Assembly (NCBI RefSeq): GCF_000153285.1
Contig: NZ_CH724168.1
Coordinates: forward strand, 2,209,455 to 2,273,454
DNA length: 64,000 nucleotides
Direction: 5' to 3'
DNA from: Synechococcus sp. WH 7805
GTDB taxonomy: Bacteria; Cyanobacteriota; Cyanobacteriia; PCC-6307; Cyanobiaceae
The notes under the pieces were generated by a model. The model ran no database searches, had not been told where the DNA came from, and was given only the letters and a program-made list of their open reading frames with translations. Every line of letters begins with the position of its first letter. The first letter of the stretch is position 1. Below are positions 10,226 through 17,677 of this stretch, piece by piece. The translations under genes and the position numbers were made by a program.

Positions 10226-10594
10226 TCAGCGGGGGGATCCGTTGTAAATGATGTTGGTGACGCTTCGCCCGTCAGGAGCAACCTGAAGTTCGGTTTCCGT
10301 TGTGGGATTGCTTCCGTCCTCTGGCCAGCCTGGCTGCCCGCCTAGAAAGTTGAAGGTGTAGCCGTTGGCATCATCCTGCACCAGGCACTCACCACCTCCA
10401 TCGCTAGTTTTGAACATGCAGGGCTGGGGGCGATAGACGCTGAGCCCGCCGTTTTCTGTGACAGCAGTGTTGCGGGCCAGGTTCAGGGCTCTGATCTGGG
10501 ATGCGGGCACAGGCGCTTGAGCAAGCGCTGATGCACCTGAGAAGGTGCCTGCTCCAAAAATCAGGGCCAGTGCTGAAACAGTTGAAAGATTCAT
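10226..10594 (-). CDS. Small secreted hypothetical protein, 122 aa
   Basis: From the ATG at 10594 the protein begins with a clear signal peptide (MNLSTVSALALIFGAG, then ASALAQA), so it is probably periplasmic. The mature part has two Cys about 12 residues apart (QPCMFKT and GGECLV) that could form a disulfide. It is rich in Gly, Asn and Thr and ends IIYNGSPR. No family recognised. Its stop lies 3 bp from the convergent aspartoacylase stop. An upstream ATG at 10675 would add a non-signal-like N terminus and is disfavoured. Confidence 0.75.
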   Translation of the reverse strand: MNLSTVSALALIFGAGTFSGASALAQAPVPASQIRALNLARNTAVTENGGLSVYRPQPCMFKTSDGGGECLVQDDANGYTFNFLGGQPGWPEDGSNPTTETELQVAPDGRSVTNIIYNGSPR

Positions 10595-10802
10595 GGTCTT
10601 TTCACAGACTCTTCTATGGCACTCATTCAGCGGCGGAGTGTCAACAACATTGCGCTGAGGTTGATTCGTCAGCACAGCGGGCCGTTGTATGGGACGTCCA
10701 GCATTCGGTCTCCATCCCTAGAGACCAGAACCTTTGTTGCAACTGAAGGTTGTTGCGGTGGGATCTTCTGTTCCCACCCTGGTGAGCCTCCCTGAAAGCT
10801 GA

Positions 10803-10961
10803 TCAGGAGCCCCTGCGAGGATTTGAGGCCAGACACGAGAGAGCACCCGTTTCATGCATGCATTCCGCACGCATCCTGGCCAGATTGGCTGCCTTGGTCT
10901 GGGTGAACGGCAAGGATTGATTGGCGCGGGCCACCGGGCTGGTGCTGATCCTTAGAACCAT
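10803..10961 (-). CDS. Possible small basic protein, 52 aa
   Basis: Short open frame (MVLRISTSPVARANQS) with a helical, basic middle (FTQTKAANLARMRAE) that reads like protein. No recognised family, no clear ribosome-binding site, and an alternative ATG at 10991. Neighbouring sequence on both sides is otherwise empty. Tentative. Confidence 0.4.
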   Translation of the reverse strand: MVLRISTSPVARANQSLPFTQTKAANLARMRAECMHETGALSCLASNPRRGS

Positions 10962-11087
10962 CCTGATCGACAAAACTAAGCCTCCCATCACTGATGTGAG
11001 CCGAAGATCAACACGGTGAACGTTGGGGTCTGTTGATGCATGGCCAACCCCTCTTCCGGTCTTGTCCGTTTGTGACTGGGACGTCTC

Positions 11088-11447
11088 CTATCCACAGGCC
11101 CAAGTGCCTTGCTCAAGCGTGCAAGGGAGATCAGTTCGTTCTCCGTTTGCCCAGTAGATACGGACTCGGTCATCCGCTGTACCGCTGCGGAAGGTGATTG
11201 ATTTGATCGGTCCCGGGGGCACACGATTCCCTTGGTCCGATGCGGTCAATGGGGCCTTGACGCGTTGCTCGAGTTGTTGGAGGCGCTGTTCAAGTCGCTT
11301 TAGTGCTTCCGTTTGTTCTCTGGAATCACTCGAGCTGCGATTGGCTGTGGACTGGCAGGAGGTGAGAAGTCCGATCGCCAAGATCGCCAAGGCGCCTGAA
11401 GTCAGTTGTCTGAACGGTGGCTTGAACTTCAGGTGCATGACTGCCAT
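11088..11447 (-). CDS. Small lipoprotein with coiled coil
   Basis: Protein of 119 aa with an N-terminal hydrophobic segment and a lipobox (LLTSC), so likely membrane-anchored. A heptad-like coiled coil follows (ALKRLEQRLQQLEQRV). The C terminus has a compact region with two Cys (LPCTLEQGTWACG) that may be disulfide-bonded. No family recognised. It follows the 46-aa gene at 11471-11611 by 23 bp on the same strand, suggesting co-transcription. The start may instead be the ATG three codons in (MHLKFKPP). Confidence 0.75.
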   Translation of the reverse strand: MAVMHLKFKPPFRQLTSGALAILAIGLLTSCQSTANRSSSDSREQTEALKRLEQRLQQLEQRVKAPLTASDQGNRVPPGPIKSITFRSGTADDRVRIYWANGERTDLPCTLEQGTWACG

Positions 11448-11470
11448 TACAGCAAGTCCAGTTTGGCGCT

Positions 11471-11611
11471 TCAGTGGCTCTCAGCCAGTCTTTCGCTCCA
11501 GTACACAACGGCACCCTGGGCTTCCAACTCATTGCGCCGATGGCGTGCACGGTTGGTTGGCACTGTCTCTTCAAGACGTTGGCCAGCGATCAGCCATCGG
11601 ATCAAGACCAC
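11471..11611 (-). CDS. Small conserved-looking protein, 46 aa
   Basis: GTG start at 11611 preceded by a strong AAGGAGA ribosome-binding site 5 nt upstream. The product (VVLIRWLIAGQRLEETVP to VVYWSERLAESH) is amphipathic and basic, with TNRARHRRNELEAQG in the middle. It is divergent from psbA copy 1 and lies 23 bp upstream of the lipoprotein gene. No family recognised. Supported by the ribosome-binding site, composition and operon position. Confidence 0.6.
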   Translation of the reverse strand: MVLIRWLIAGQRLEETVPTNRARHRRNELEAQGAVVYWSERLAESH

Positions 11612-11621
11612 ACGCGTCTCC

Positions 11622-11658
11622 TTAAGAATCACACTAAGAATCTTAAGCGATTCTTTAG
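11622..11658. promoter_or_regulatory. AAGAATC repeat cluster between the 46-aa gene and psbA copy 1
   Basis: Two direct copies of (T/C)TAAGAATC (11622-11630 and 11634-11642) are followed by an inverted, slightly imperfect copy GATTCTTTAG (11649-11658). The cluster lies in the divergent intergenic region, just upstream of the minus-strand ribosome-binding site and about 165 bp before psbA. It looks like an operator, but no binding protein can be named. Confidence 0.35.
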
Positions 11659-11753
11659 CGATCGTCGATTCCTTCAGGCCTGGGACGGGCTGGAGCTCAA
11701 CGCTTCTTCACAACGACTTCATAAAGCACTGGATATTTTTCGCAATGTTGCTT

Positions 11754-11783
11754 TACACTCCGGACTGGCAGGGCATTCCTGCC
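11754..11783 (+). promoter_or_regulatory. psbA copy 1 -10-like box and 5'-leader hairpin
   Basis: TACACT (11754-11759, within CTTTACACT) fits a -10 box. Eight bases on begins a hairpin, GGCAGG (11767-11772) with CCTGCC (11778-11783), 39 nt before the ATG. psbA copy 2 has the same arrangement with unrelated stem sequence. The transcription start is inferred. Confidence 0.4.
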
Positions 11784-11822
11784 CTTCCGTAACCGCTCTT
11801 CGGAGCCTTCTTTTCCGTACTC

Positions 11823-12902
11823 ATGACCACCACCATTCAGCAGCGCTCCGGCGCCAATGGCTGGCAGTCCTTCTGCGAGTGGGTCACCTCCACCAACAAC
11901 CGCCTGTATGTGGGCTGGTTCGGTGTGCTGATGATCCCCACCCTGCTGGCTGCCACCACCTGCTTCATCGTTGCCTTCATCGCAGCGCCCCCCGTCGACA
12001 TCGACGGCATCCGTGAGCCCGTCGCCGGCTCCCTGATCTACGGAAACAACATCATCTCTGGTGCTGTTGTTCCTTCCTCGAACGCCATCGGCCTGCACTT
12101 CTATCCCATCTGGGAAGCTGCTTCTCTCGATGAGTGGCTGTACAACGGCGGTCCTTACCAGCTGGTGGTCTTCCACTTCCTGATCGGCATCTTCTGCTAC
12201 ATGGGTCGCGAGTGGGAACTTTCCTACCGCCTCGGCATGCGCCCCTGGATCTGCGTTGCTTACAGCGCACCTGTGGCTGCTGCCTCCGCCGTGTTCCTGG
12301 TGTACCCCTTCGGTCAGGGTTCCTTCTCTGACGGCATGCCCCTCGGCATCTCCGGCACCTTCAACTTCATGCTGGTGTTCCAGGCAGAGCACAACATCCT
12401 GATGCACCCCTTCCACATGATGGGCGTCGCAGGTGTGTTCGGTGGCTCCCTGTTCTCCGCCATGCACGGTTCACTGGTGACCTCCTCCCTGGTGCGTGAA
12501 ACCACCGAGAGCGAGTCCCAGAACTACGGCTACAAGTTCGGCCAAGAGGAAGAGACCTACAACATCGTGGCTGCCCACGGTTACTTCGGTCGCCTGATCT
12601 TCCAATACGCCTCCTTCAACAACAGCCGCAGCCTTCACTTCTTCCTGGCTGCCTGGCCTGTGGTCGGCATCTGGTTCACTGCCCTGGGCGTCAGCACCAT
12701 GGCTTTCAACCTGAACGGTTTCAACTTCAACCAGTCCATCCTTGATGGTCAGGGCCGCGTCCTGAACACCTGGGCTGATGTGCTGAACCGCGCCAACCTC
12801 GGCATGGAAGTGATGCACGAGCGCAACGCTCACAACTTCCCCCTCGACCTGGCTGCTGCTGAGTCCACTCCTGTGGCTCTGCAAGCACCTGCCATCGGCT
12901 GA
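11823..12902 (+). CDS. psbA: Photosystem II D1 protein, D1:2 form (copy 1)
   Basis: D1 reaction-centre protein of 359 aa, five transmembrane helices, binding P680 chlorophylls, pheophytin, QB and the Mn4Ca cluster. Residue 130 is Glu (MGREWELS), the high-light D1:2 form; low-light D1:1 has Gln. Tyr161 and the His190 region are present. The C-terminal extension after Ala344 ([15 protein letters not shown]) is removed by CtpA. The protein is identical to copy 2 at 14755, with only about six silent base differences by my reading. Expression is probably light-regulated; the intergenic region holds a -10-like box, a leader hairpin and an AAGAATC cluster. Confidence 0.98.
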   Translation: MTTTIQQRSGANGWQSFCEWVTSTNNRLYVGWFGVLMIPTLLAATTCFIVAFIAAPPVDIDGIREPVAGSLIYGNNIISGAVVPSSNAIGLHFYPIWEAASLDEWLYNGGPYQLVVFHFLIGIFCYMGREWELSYRLGMRPWICVAYSAPVAAASAVFLVYPFGQGSFSDGMPLGISGTFNFMLVFQAEHNILMHPFHMMGVAGVFGGSLFSAMHGSLVTSSLVRETTESESQNYGYKFGQEEETYNIVAAHGYFGRLIFQYASFNNSRSLHFFLAAWPVVGIWFTALGVSTMAFNLNGFNFNQSILDGQGRVLNTWADVLNRANLGMEVMHERNAHNFPLDLAAAESTPVALQAPAIG

Positions 12903-12946
12903 GGCTGAAGTCTCTTAACCCAAAGATTCAGCTTCGGTTGAATCGG

Positions 12947-12974
12947 AAAGCCCCCTCTCGCGAGGGGGCTTTTT
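12947..12974 (+). terminator. Rho-independent terminator of psbA copy 1
   Basis: Stem AAAGCCCCCTC (12947-12957) with GAGGGGGCTTT (12962-12972) around TCGC, followed by a T-run. It lies 45 bp after the psbA stop. Confidence 0.9.
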
Positions 12975-13061
12975 GTTTTGGGCAATTGATTCATTTCATG
13001 CAGTAGCCACAACGAACGAGGGGCAGACCGCGCAATCTGGATATAACAACACCTCGGGGCC

Positions 13062-14600
13062 ATGGGTTTCTTCACGGCACTCACCGAGGCGATGGGCAGC
13101 AGGCAATCTCTGTTGGTCACCGGCCTTGATCCCAATCCGGAAATGCTTCGCAGCTGGGCTGAATCGTGCGGCCTTGGCGGTAGTTCTCTTCTCAGTCAGG
13201 CTCGCTCCTGGTGTAAGTCGGTGATTGAAGCCACCGCTGACCATGTCTGCGCTTACAAGCCAAGCCTGGGTTTCTATCAAGCCATGGGATCAGCAGGGGT
13301 TGAGCTGATGCTCGAAGTGCGTGAACTGCTGCCCAACGATCTTCCTCTCATCATTGATCTCAAACACGGGGATCTGAACAGCTCCAGTGCCATCGCCGCT
13401 TACCTGTTCAAAACACTCCACGCTGACGCAGTCACCCTGAATCCTTTGGCAGGTCAAGACATCGCCGCGCCGTTTCTGCTTTATCCGGGCAAAGGTGTCT
13501 TGATCAATTGCCACAGCTCCAACCCGGGAGCCAGAAGCCTGCAGCATTTCCCCAGTGAGCAGCAGCCCCTTTACTTACAGGTGGTGAGGGAAAGCCAGAG
13601 CTGGGGGACTCCCGATCAAGTGCTTCTGGAAGTTGGCACAAGTGACCCCAGCGTTCTTGCGCGCGTACGTAAGGAAGCGCCAGAACGGTTTGTCATGCTC
13701 CGCTCGCTTTGGGGTGAAGAGGGAAATCTGCAACGGCTCATGGGCAGTGGCCTGAATGCCACCGGTGATGGCTTGCTCTTGCCGTTACCCCAGAGCCTGC
13801 TTAATCAAGACGACATCCACGAACAGACCGCAGCTCTCAAGCAGCGAATCAACAACTTGCGTCAAGAGCACCTTGTGGCTCGACGGGATTCGCAGGCAGT
13901 TCCATTCAATGATTGCCGGATCTGGCCCCATGCTCAGTCTTCGGTATCGATGCAGCAATCGCTTGCCGAGTCTGATCAAATGCAGCAAGGCATGACGCAA
14001 GAACTCAGGGATCTGGTGATCGACCTGTTTGATATTCGTTGTTTGCTGTTTGGCGAGTTCAAGCAGGCGAGCGGCGCAATCTTCAACTACTACGTTGATC
14101 TCCGCCAAATCATTTCCGACCCGGCCTTGTTTCGGCGTGTGCTGGATTGCTACGCCCAAGTGCTGCGGCCGCTCTGTTTTAACCGAATTGCTGGCATTCC
14201 CTATGGTTCTCTGCCAACGGCAACCGGGCTTTCACTCCAACTTCACAAGCCATTGATCTACCCGCGTAAAGAGGTGAAGGCCCATGGCACCAGGCGTTTG
14301 GTGGAGGGTGAATTCAATGAAGGTGAAACGGTGGCCGTCGTCGACGACATCCTGATAACCGGAGGAAGCGTGCTGGAGGGAATCGCTAAGCTCACCACCT
14401 CAGGCCTCACCGTCAGCGACGTCGTGGTGTTCCTCGACCATGGCGGTCGCCATGACACGCGAGCCAAACAACGCCTCGCTGATGCAGGCCTGAATCTTCA
14501 GGCGGTGCTCACACTCGAAAGTATCGGCGACCTTTTGGAGGAGGCAGGCCGAATCAGCAGCCGCCAAGCCGAGGCTCTGCGCTCCCAAGATGGCTATTGA
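13062..14600 (+). CDS. pyrFE: Bifunctional orotidine-5'-phosphate decarboxylase / orotate phosphoribosyltransferase
   Basis: Fusion of 512 aa catalysing the last two steps of UMP synthesis, in reversed domain order (PyrF then PyrE). The decarboxylase domain spans about 1-270, with GLDPNP near 21, CAYKPSLGFY near 63 and the catalytic IIDLKHGD near 97-104. The phosphoribosyltransferase domain spans about 310-512, with the PRPP-binding VAVVDDILITGGS at 424-436 and conserved FNRIAGIPYG. A Gln/Ser-rich linker lies between. Eukaryotic UMPS has the opposite order. It sits between the two psbA genes and probably has its own promoter after the psbA terminator. Confidence 0.93.
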   Translation: MGFFTALTEAMGSRQSLLVTGLDPNPEMLRSWAESCGLGGSSLLSQARSWCKSVIEATADHVCAYKPSLGFYQAMGSAGVELMLEVRELLPNDLPLIIDLKHGDLNSSSAIAAYLFKTLHADAVTLNPLAGQDIAAPFLLYPGKGVLINCHSSNPGARSLQHFPSEQQPLYLQVVRESQSWGTPDQVLLEVGTSDPSVLARVRKEAPERFVMLRSLWGEEGNLQRLMGSGLNATGDGLLLPLPQSLLNQDDIHEQTAALKQRINNLRQEHLVARRDSQAVPFNDCRIWPHAQSSVSMQQSLAESDQMQQGMTQELRDLVIDLFDIRCLLFGEFKQASGAIFNYYVDLRQIISDPALFRRVLDCYAQVLRPLCFNRIAGIPYGSLPTATGLSLQLHKPLIYPRKEVKAHGTRRLVEGEFNEGETVAVVDDILITGGSVLEGIAKLTTSGLTVSDVVVFLDHGGRHDTRAKQRLADAGLNLQAVLTLESIGDLLEEAGRISSRQAEALRSQDGY

Positions 14601-14678
14601 TCAGCGGGGCTGATCGCAGGGATGAGTAGCGCTGTTGTGCACAGGGGGTCGGTTGGCATTCACATTGCACAAAGTCCC

Positions 14679-14706
14679 TTTACATTGTGAAGGTCGGTTA
14701 ACCGAC
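14679..14706 (+). promoter_or_regulatory. psbA copy 2 -10-like box and 5'-leader palindrome
   Basis: TTTACATT (14679-14686) contains TACATT as a -10-like box, with TTCACA 16 bp upstream as a possible -35. It is followed by the perfect palindrome GTCGGTTAACCGAC (14693-14706), 48 nt before the ATG. The layout matches psbA copy 1, but the sequence differs. Confidence 0.45.
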
Positions 14707-14754
14707 TTTCTTTACCGCCGACGGGTTTTCCCTGACGCTTTCTCCCCCGTACTC

Positions 14755-15834
14755 ATGACCACCACCATTCAGCAGCGCTCCGGCGCCAATGGCTGGCAGT
14801 CCTTCTGCGAGTGGGTCACCTCCACCAACAACCGCCTGTATGTGGGCTGGTTCGGTGTGCTGATGATCCCCACCCTGCTGGCTGCCACCACCTGCTTCAT
14901 CGTTGCCTTCATCGCAGCGCCCCCCGTCGACATCGACGGCATCCGTGAGCCCGTCGCCGGCTCCCTGATCTACGGAAACAACATCATCTCTGGTGCTGTT
15001 GTTCCTTCCTCGAACGCCATCGGCCTGCACTTCTATCCCATCTGGGAAGCTGCTTCTCTCGATGAGTGGCTGTACAACGGCGGTCCTTACCAGCTGGTTG
15101 TCTTCCACTTCCTGATCGGCATCTTCTGCTACATGGGTCGCGAGTGGGAACTTTCCTACCGCCTCGGCATGCGCCCCTGGATCTGCGTTGCTTACAGCGC
15201 ACCTGTGGCTGCTGCCTCCGCCGTGTTCCTGGTGTACCCCTTCGGTCAGGGTTCCTTCTCTGACGGCATGCCCCTCGGCATCTCCGGCACCTTCAACTTC
15301 ATGCTGGTGTTCCAGGCAGAGCACAACATCCTGATGCACCCCTTCCACATGATGGGCGTCGCAGGTGTGTTCGGTGGCTCCCTGTTCTCCGCCATGCACG
15401 GCTCCCTGGTGACCTCCTCCCTGGTGCGTGAAACCACCGAGAGCGAGTCCCAGAACTACGGCTACAAGTTCGGCCAAGAGGAAGAGACCTACAACATCGT
15501 GGCTGCCCACGGTTACTTCGGTCGCCTGATCTTCCAATACGCCTCCTTCAATAACAGCCGCAGCCTTCACTTCTTCCTGGCTGCCTGGCCTGTGGTCGGC
15601 ATCTGGTTCACTGCCCTGGGCGTCAGCACCATGGCGTTCAACCTGAACGGTTTCAACTTCAACCAGTCCATCCTTGATGGTCAAGGCCGCGTCCTGAACA
15701 CCTGGGCTGATGTGCTGAACCGCGCCAACCTCGGCATGGAAGTGATGCACGAGCGCAACGCTCACAACTTCCCCCTCGACCTGGCTGCTGCTGAGTCCAC
15801 TCCTGTGGCTCTGCAAGCACCTGCCATCGGCTGA
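14755..15834 (+). CDS. psbA: Photosystem II D1 protein, D1:2 form (copy 2)
   Basis: Second D1 gene, encoding exactly the same 359 residues as copy 1, including Glu130 and the C-terminal extension. The DNA differs at about six silent positions. Identity also covers the last few bases before the ATG (CGTACTC) and about 33 bp after the stop, then ends abruptly, which fits ongoing gene conversion. I start at the ATG at 14755; the longer open frame from 14635 runs through the promoter and leader. The leader differs from copy 1, so the two copies can be regulated separately while making the same protein. Confidence 0.98.
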   Translation: MTTTIQQRSGANGWQSFCEWVTSTNNRLYVGWFGVLMIPTLLAATTCFIVAFIAAPPVDIDGIREPVAGSLIYGNNIISGAVVPSSNAIGLHFYPIWEAASLDEWLYNGGPYQLVVFHFLIGIFCYMGREWELSYRLGMRPWICVAYSAPVAAASAVFLVYPFGQGSFSDGMPLGISGTFNFMLVFQAEHNILMHPFHMMGVAGVFGGSLFSAMHGSLVTSSLVRETTESESQNYGYKFGQEEETYNIVAAHGYFGRLIFQYASFNNSRSLHFFLAAWPVVGIWFTALGVSTMAFNLNGFNFNQSILDGQGRVLNTWADVLNRANLGMEVMHERNAHNFPLDLAAAESTPVALQAPAIG

Positions 15835-15878
15835 GGCTGAAGTCTCTTAACCCAAAGATTCAGCGTCAGTTGAATCGG

Positions 15879-15908
15879 AAAGCCCTCACCTCACGGTGGG
15901 GGCTTTTT
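15879..15908 (+). terminator. Rho-independent terminator of psbA copy 2
   Basis: Stem AAAGCCCTCACC (15879-15890) with GGTGGGGGCTTT (15895-15906, one G-T pair) around TCAC, then a T-run. Different in sequence from the copy 1 terminator. Confidence 0.85.
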
Positions 15909-15994
15909 GGTGGCATTAATTGTCATCATTTAGCGTAAAAGTCTTACAACCTTGGAGAAGGATGATTCGTTGAGATTGTTCGACCTGAGTTCCT

Positions 15995-16147
15995 GTGAAG
16001 CTTCTCAGCAGCATCGTTTGCTCTCTCTCCATTGCGATCTATGCCTTGATCGGTCTGCTGAAAATTCAGACAACGAACTTTCCAACAATCGAGGCGTGGC
16101 TGGTTTGTTTGGTGCAACCTGTTGCTTCCGCCGCTGGAGGTGTCTGA
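15995..16147 (+). CDS. Possible small membrane protein, 50 aa
   Basis: GTG-initiated frame whose product starts with a membrane segment or signal-like helix (KLLSSIVCSLSIAIYALIGL) and continues with a second hydrophobic patch, ending ASAAGGV. The ribosome-binding site is weak (GAG about 8 nt upstream). A longer frame from 15952 in another phase looks non-coding. It fits the many tiny genes in this island, but support is only compositional. Confidence 0.4.
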   Translation: MKLLSSIVCSLSIAIYALIGLLKIQTTNFPTIEAWLVCLVQPVASAAGGV

Positions 16148-16242
16148 ATTTGTTTCTCTATTGGTGCCAGGATTCGTTGAATTCGATCACTTCTCTCAAG
16201 TTGTTTGTTGCTGAACATCGGCCTGACGTTGTCCCGGAGCAA

Positions 16243-16482
16243 CTAAGCCGCTTTCTGGCTTCGCTGATGCGCCTGGAGCGAAAGGAACAGCGCGCGCGGA
16301 TTGCCGTAACGGTCTGGGAATGCTTGATGGAGTCGCTTTAGTCGTCGCCAGCAGACGCTTTGTCTGGCTTCCCCTTCTTTCACACCATCGGCCACCAGGT
16401 ATTCCATGGCGCGGGTGTATACCGCTTCCGTTTCTCGCAGTTCTGCTAAAGATGGTTCATGGGTGAAGGTGATTGTTGTCAT
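16243..16482 (-). CDS. DUF3136-like small protein (copy A)
   Basis: Protein of 79 aa with the pattern Y-x3-A-x3-L, CWRRLKRLH, P-x2-YG-x-P and L-x-LQA. It aligns along its length with the 75-aa protein at 17678-17905 (CWDRLRLLH, PRQYKSPERL). From memory this resembles the cyanobacterial DUF3136 family of unknown function; that identification is unverified. Soluble and helical, with a single conserved Cys. A palindromic CCCCATCTGGGG element lies 56 bp upstream of its start. Confidence 0.75.
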   Translation of the reverse strand: MTTITFTHEPSLAELRETEAVYTRAMEYLVADGVKEGEARQSVCWRRLKRLHQAFPDRYGNPRALFLSLQAHQRSQKAA

Positions 16483-16537
16483 CTCTTTGCGATATCACTT
16501 GTCGCCATCCATTGATACCTGAGCCGGGTCTTGAGCT

Positions 16538-16560
16538 CTACCCCCATCTGGGGTGAATTG
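16538..16560. promoter_or_regulatory. Palindromic CCCC-N4-GGGG element, site 1
   Basis: CTACCCCCATCTGGGG followed by TGAATTG. It lies upstream of the DUF3136-like copy A gene and just past the stop of the LuxR-type regulator. Matching sites are at 17583 and 19347. Likely a regulator-binding or structured promoter element. Confidence 0.5.
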
Positions 16561-16565
16561 TTTGC

Positions 16566-17252
16566 TCAGATTTGAACCATGCCGCAGCGCATTCCCTTCA
16601 ATACTGCTTGAACCCGGTTGTTCACTTCAAGAGTACGCAACAGCCGTTTGGTATAGGTGCGTGCGGTCTCTTCGGTGACGATGAGATCCTCAGCGATTTC
16701 CCGGTCGGACATTCCGCGGGCGAGGCGGTCGAGAACTTCGTATTCCCTTGGTGTGAGCCTCGGGCAGCTGAGATAGGGGAGTTCATCAGATCGTAGTGAT
16801 GGGCTGCGGTAGGAGTGATCTCCCATGACCGCCAATACTGCTGCTTCAAGAGGTTTGCGGTCTTCAATGATGTCGGCTTCGGCAACAACTGCTTCCAGCC
16901 AAGATGCATTGTCGTACTCCACGGGAATGGCATCGCTCAACGCCAGTACCACTACTTTCAGGTCAGGTTGCAACTCCCGAGCTTTGCGCGCCAACTCAAA
17001 GCCATTGCCTTTTTCAAGCATGTCCGTGCATAGAAGTAGCTCGAATGAATCCATTTTGAAATAACTCAGGCAGGATTCTTCATCCGTAACAGCACACCCA
17101 ATGAGAGATTTTTCGCTGAAACTTTCGCAGAAACAACGTAGAAAGAAACGCCCCTTCATGGCCAGTGCTATTCGTCCGTTGATGGCAACGGAAAGTAGGG
17201 GCTCTTCGTTGGCAGATTGGTGTTCGCTCTGCAGGTATGGGGTTAGATCCAT
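16566..17252 (-). CDS. LuxR/NarL-type DNA-binding response regulator
   Basis: Protein of 228 aa. An N-terminal receiver-like domain (about 18-140) retains an Asp at the phosphorylation position (LLLCTDMLEKGNGFEL). The C-terminal LuxR helix-turn-helix is at about 165-225 (LTPREYEVLDRLARGMSDREIA, then TVxxY-type recognition helix ARTYTKRLL). No histidine kinase is adjacent. Its position inside an island of tiny genes with a repeated palindrome suggests it may control them; this is inference. It shares the same architecture as the regulator at 33841-34545. Confidence 0.85.
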   Translation of the reverse strand: MDLTPYLQSEHQSANEEPLLSVAINGRIALAMKGRFFLRCFCESFSEKSLIGCAVTDEESCLSYFKMDSFELLLCTDMLEKGNGFELARKARELQPDLKVVVLALSDAIPVEYDNASWLEAVVAEADIIEDRKPLEAAVLAVMGDHSYRSPSLRSDELPYLSCPRLTPREYEVLDRLARGMSDREIAEDLIVTEETARTYTKRLLRTLEVNNRVQAVLKGMRCGMVQI

Positions 17253-17314
17253 GCGCTTCCCGGCATGTTTTATTCATCCTTGCGGATCACTCGGCCCATA
17301 TGGTTTGGACGTCG

Positions 17315-17539
17315 TCAGTCGTCATAGACGCGGCATTCTGGAGCGTCTGGGTTGAGCTCGCAATGCACTTCGAGGGAGGTGGGGTCCTTGTGTTCTCCTG
17401 GATGGTGGCTGCGATACGTCTCGAGCTCCTCGAGCTCGGTGGAGAAGTGACGCGCCTTGGCCTGGTCTCCGCTGGCCTTCGCCTTGGCGAGTTCCTCACG
17501 GTCTTTGGCGATATGAATTTCGATTGATTCCACGGTCAA
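17315..17539 (-). CDS. CP12-like Calvin-cycle regulator (copy B)
   Basis: Protein of 74 aa aligning end to end with copy A at 5061-5279. It has the same charged N-terminal helix (IEIHIAKDREELAKAKASG) and the C-terminal CP12 signature CELNPDAPEC followed by RVYDD. The N-terminal Cys pair and AWD_VEEL core are again missing. Only the GAPDH-binding, redox-sensitive tail can be argued from sequence. Two such genes in one window suggests differential expression. A CCCC-N4-GGGG palindrome pair lies about 44-85 bp upstream, shared with the divergent DUF3136-like copy B. Confidence 0.85.
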   Translation of the reverse strand: MTVESIEIHIAKDREELAKAKASGDQAKARHFSTELEELETYRSHHPGEHKDPTSLEVHCELNPDAPECRVYDD

Positions 17540-17582
17540 GATTGCAAGCCGAGTTATTCAACGCTCTGACTGCATGGTTGAG

Positions 17583-17624
17583 CTACCCCCATCCGGGGAC
17601 AGAGCAATTGTCCCCAAATGGGAG
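17583..17624. promoter_or_regulatory. Double palindromic CCCC-N4-GGGG element, site 2
   Basis: CTACCCCCATCCGGGGACA (17583-17601) is followed five bases on by an inverted copy, ATTGTCCCCAAATGGGAG (17607-17624). It lies between the divergent CP12-like copy B and DUF3136-like copy B genes, within promoter distance of both. Confidence 0.5.
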
Positions 17625-17677
17625 GCGATGCAATGGCCTTGTTCATTGCACAGTTCTGCTTGGCGGAGTGAACAACC

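Noticed and set aside
11740..11760. HLR1/RpaB-type light-response site upstream of psbA
   Set aside because: Only one TTTACA half-site is visible in each leader; the second half of the direct repeat is missing, and the sequence fits a -10 box better.
14698..15816. Long open frame (372 codons) antisense to psbA copy 2, with a matching one on copy 1
   Set aside because: Composition (Val/Glu/Gly/His-rich, no domain) is the mirror of highly biased psbA codons; the plus-strand gene is certain.
11823..15834. Possible composite mobile element formed by the two near-identical psbA copies
   Set aside because: No transposase, terminal inverted repeats or target-site duplication; homogenisation by gene conversion explains the identity.
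15952..16341. 129-codon plus-strand frame after psbA copy 2
   Set aside because: Composition not protein-like and it runs antisense through the DUF3136-like gene; the 50-aa frame at 15995 in another phase is a better candidate.
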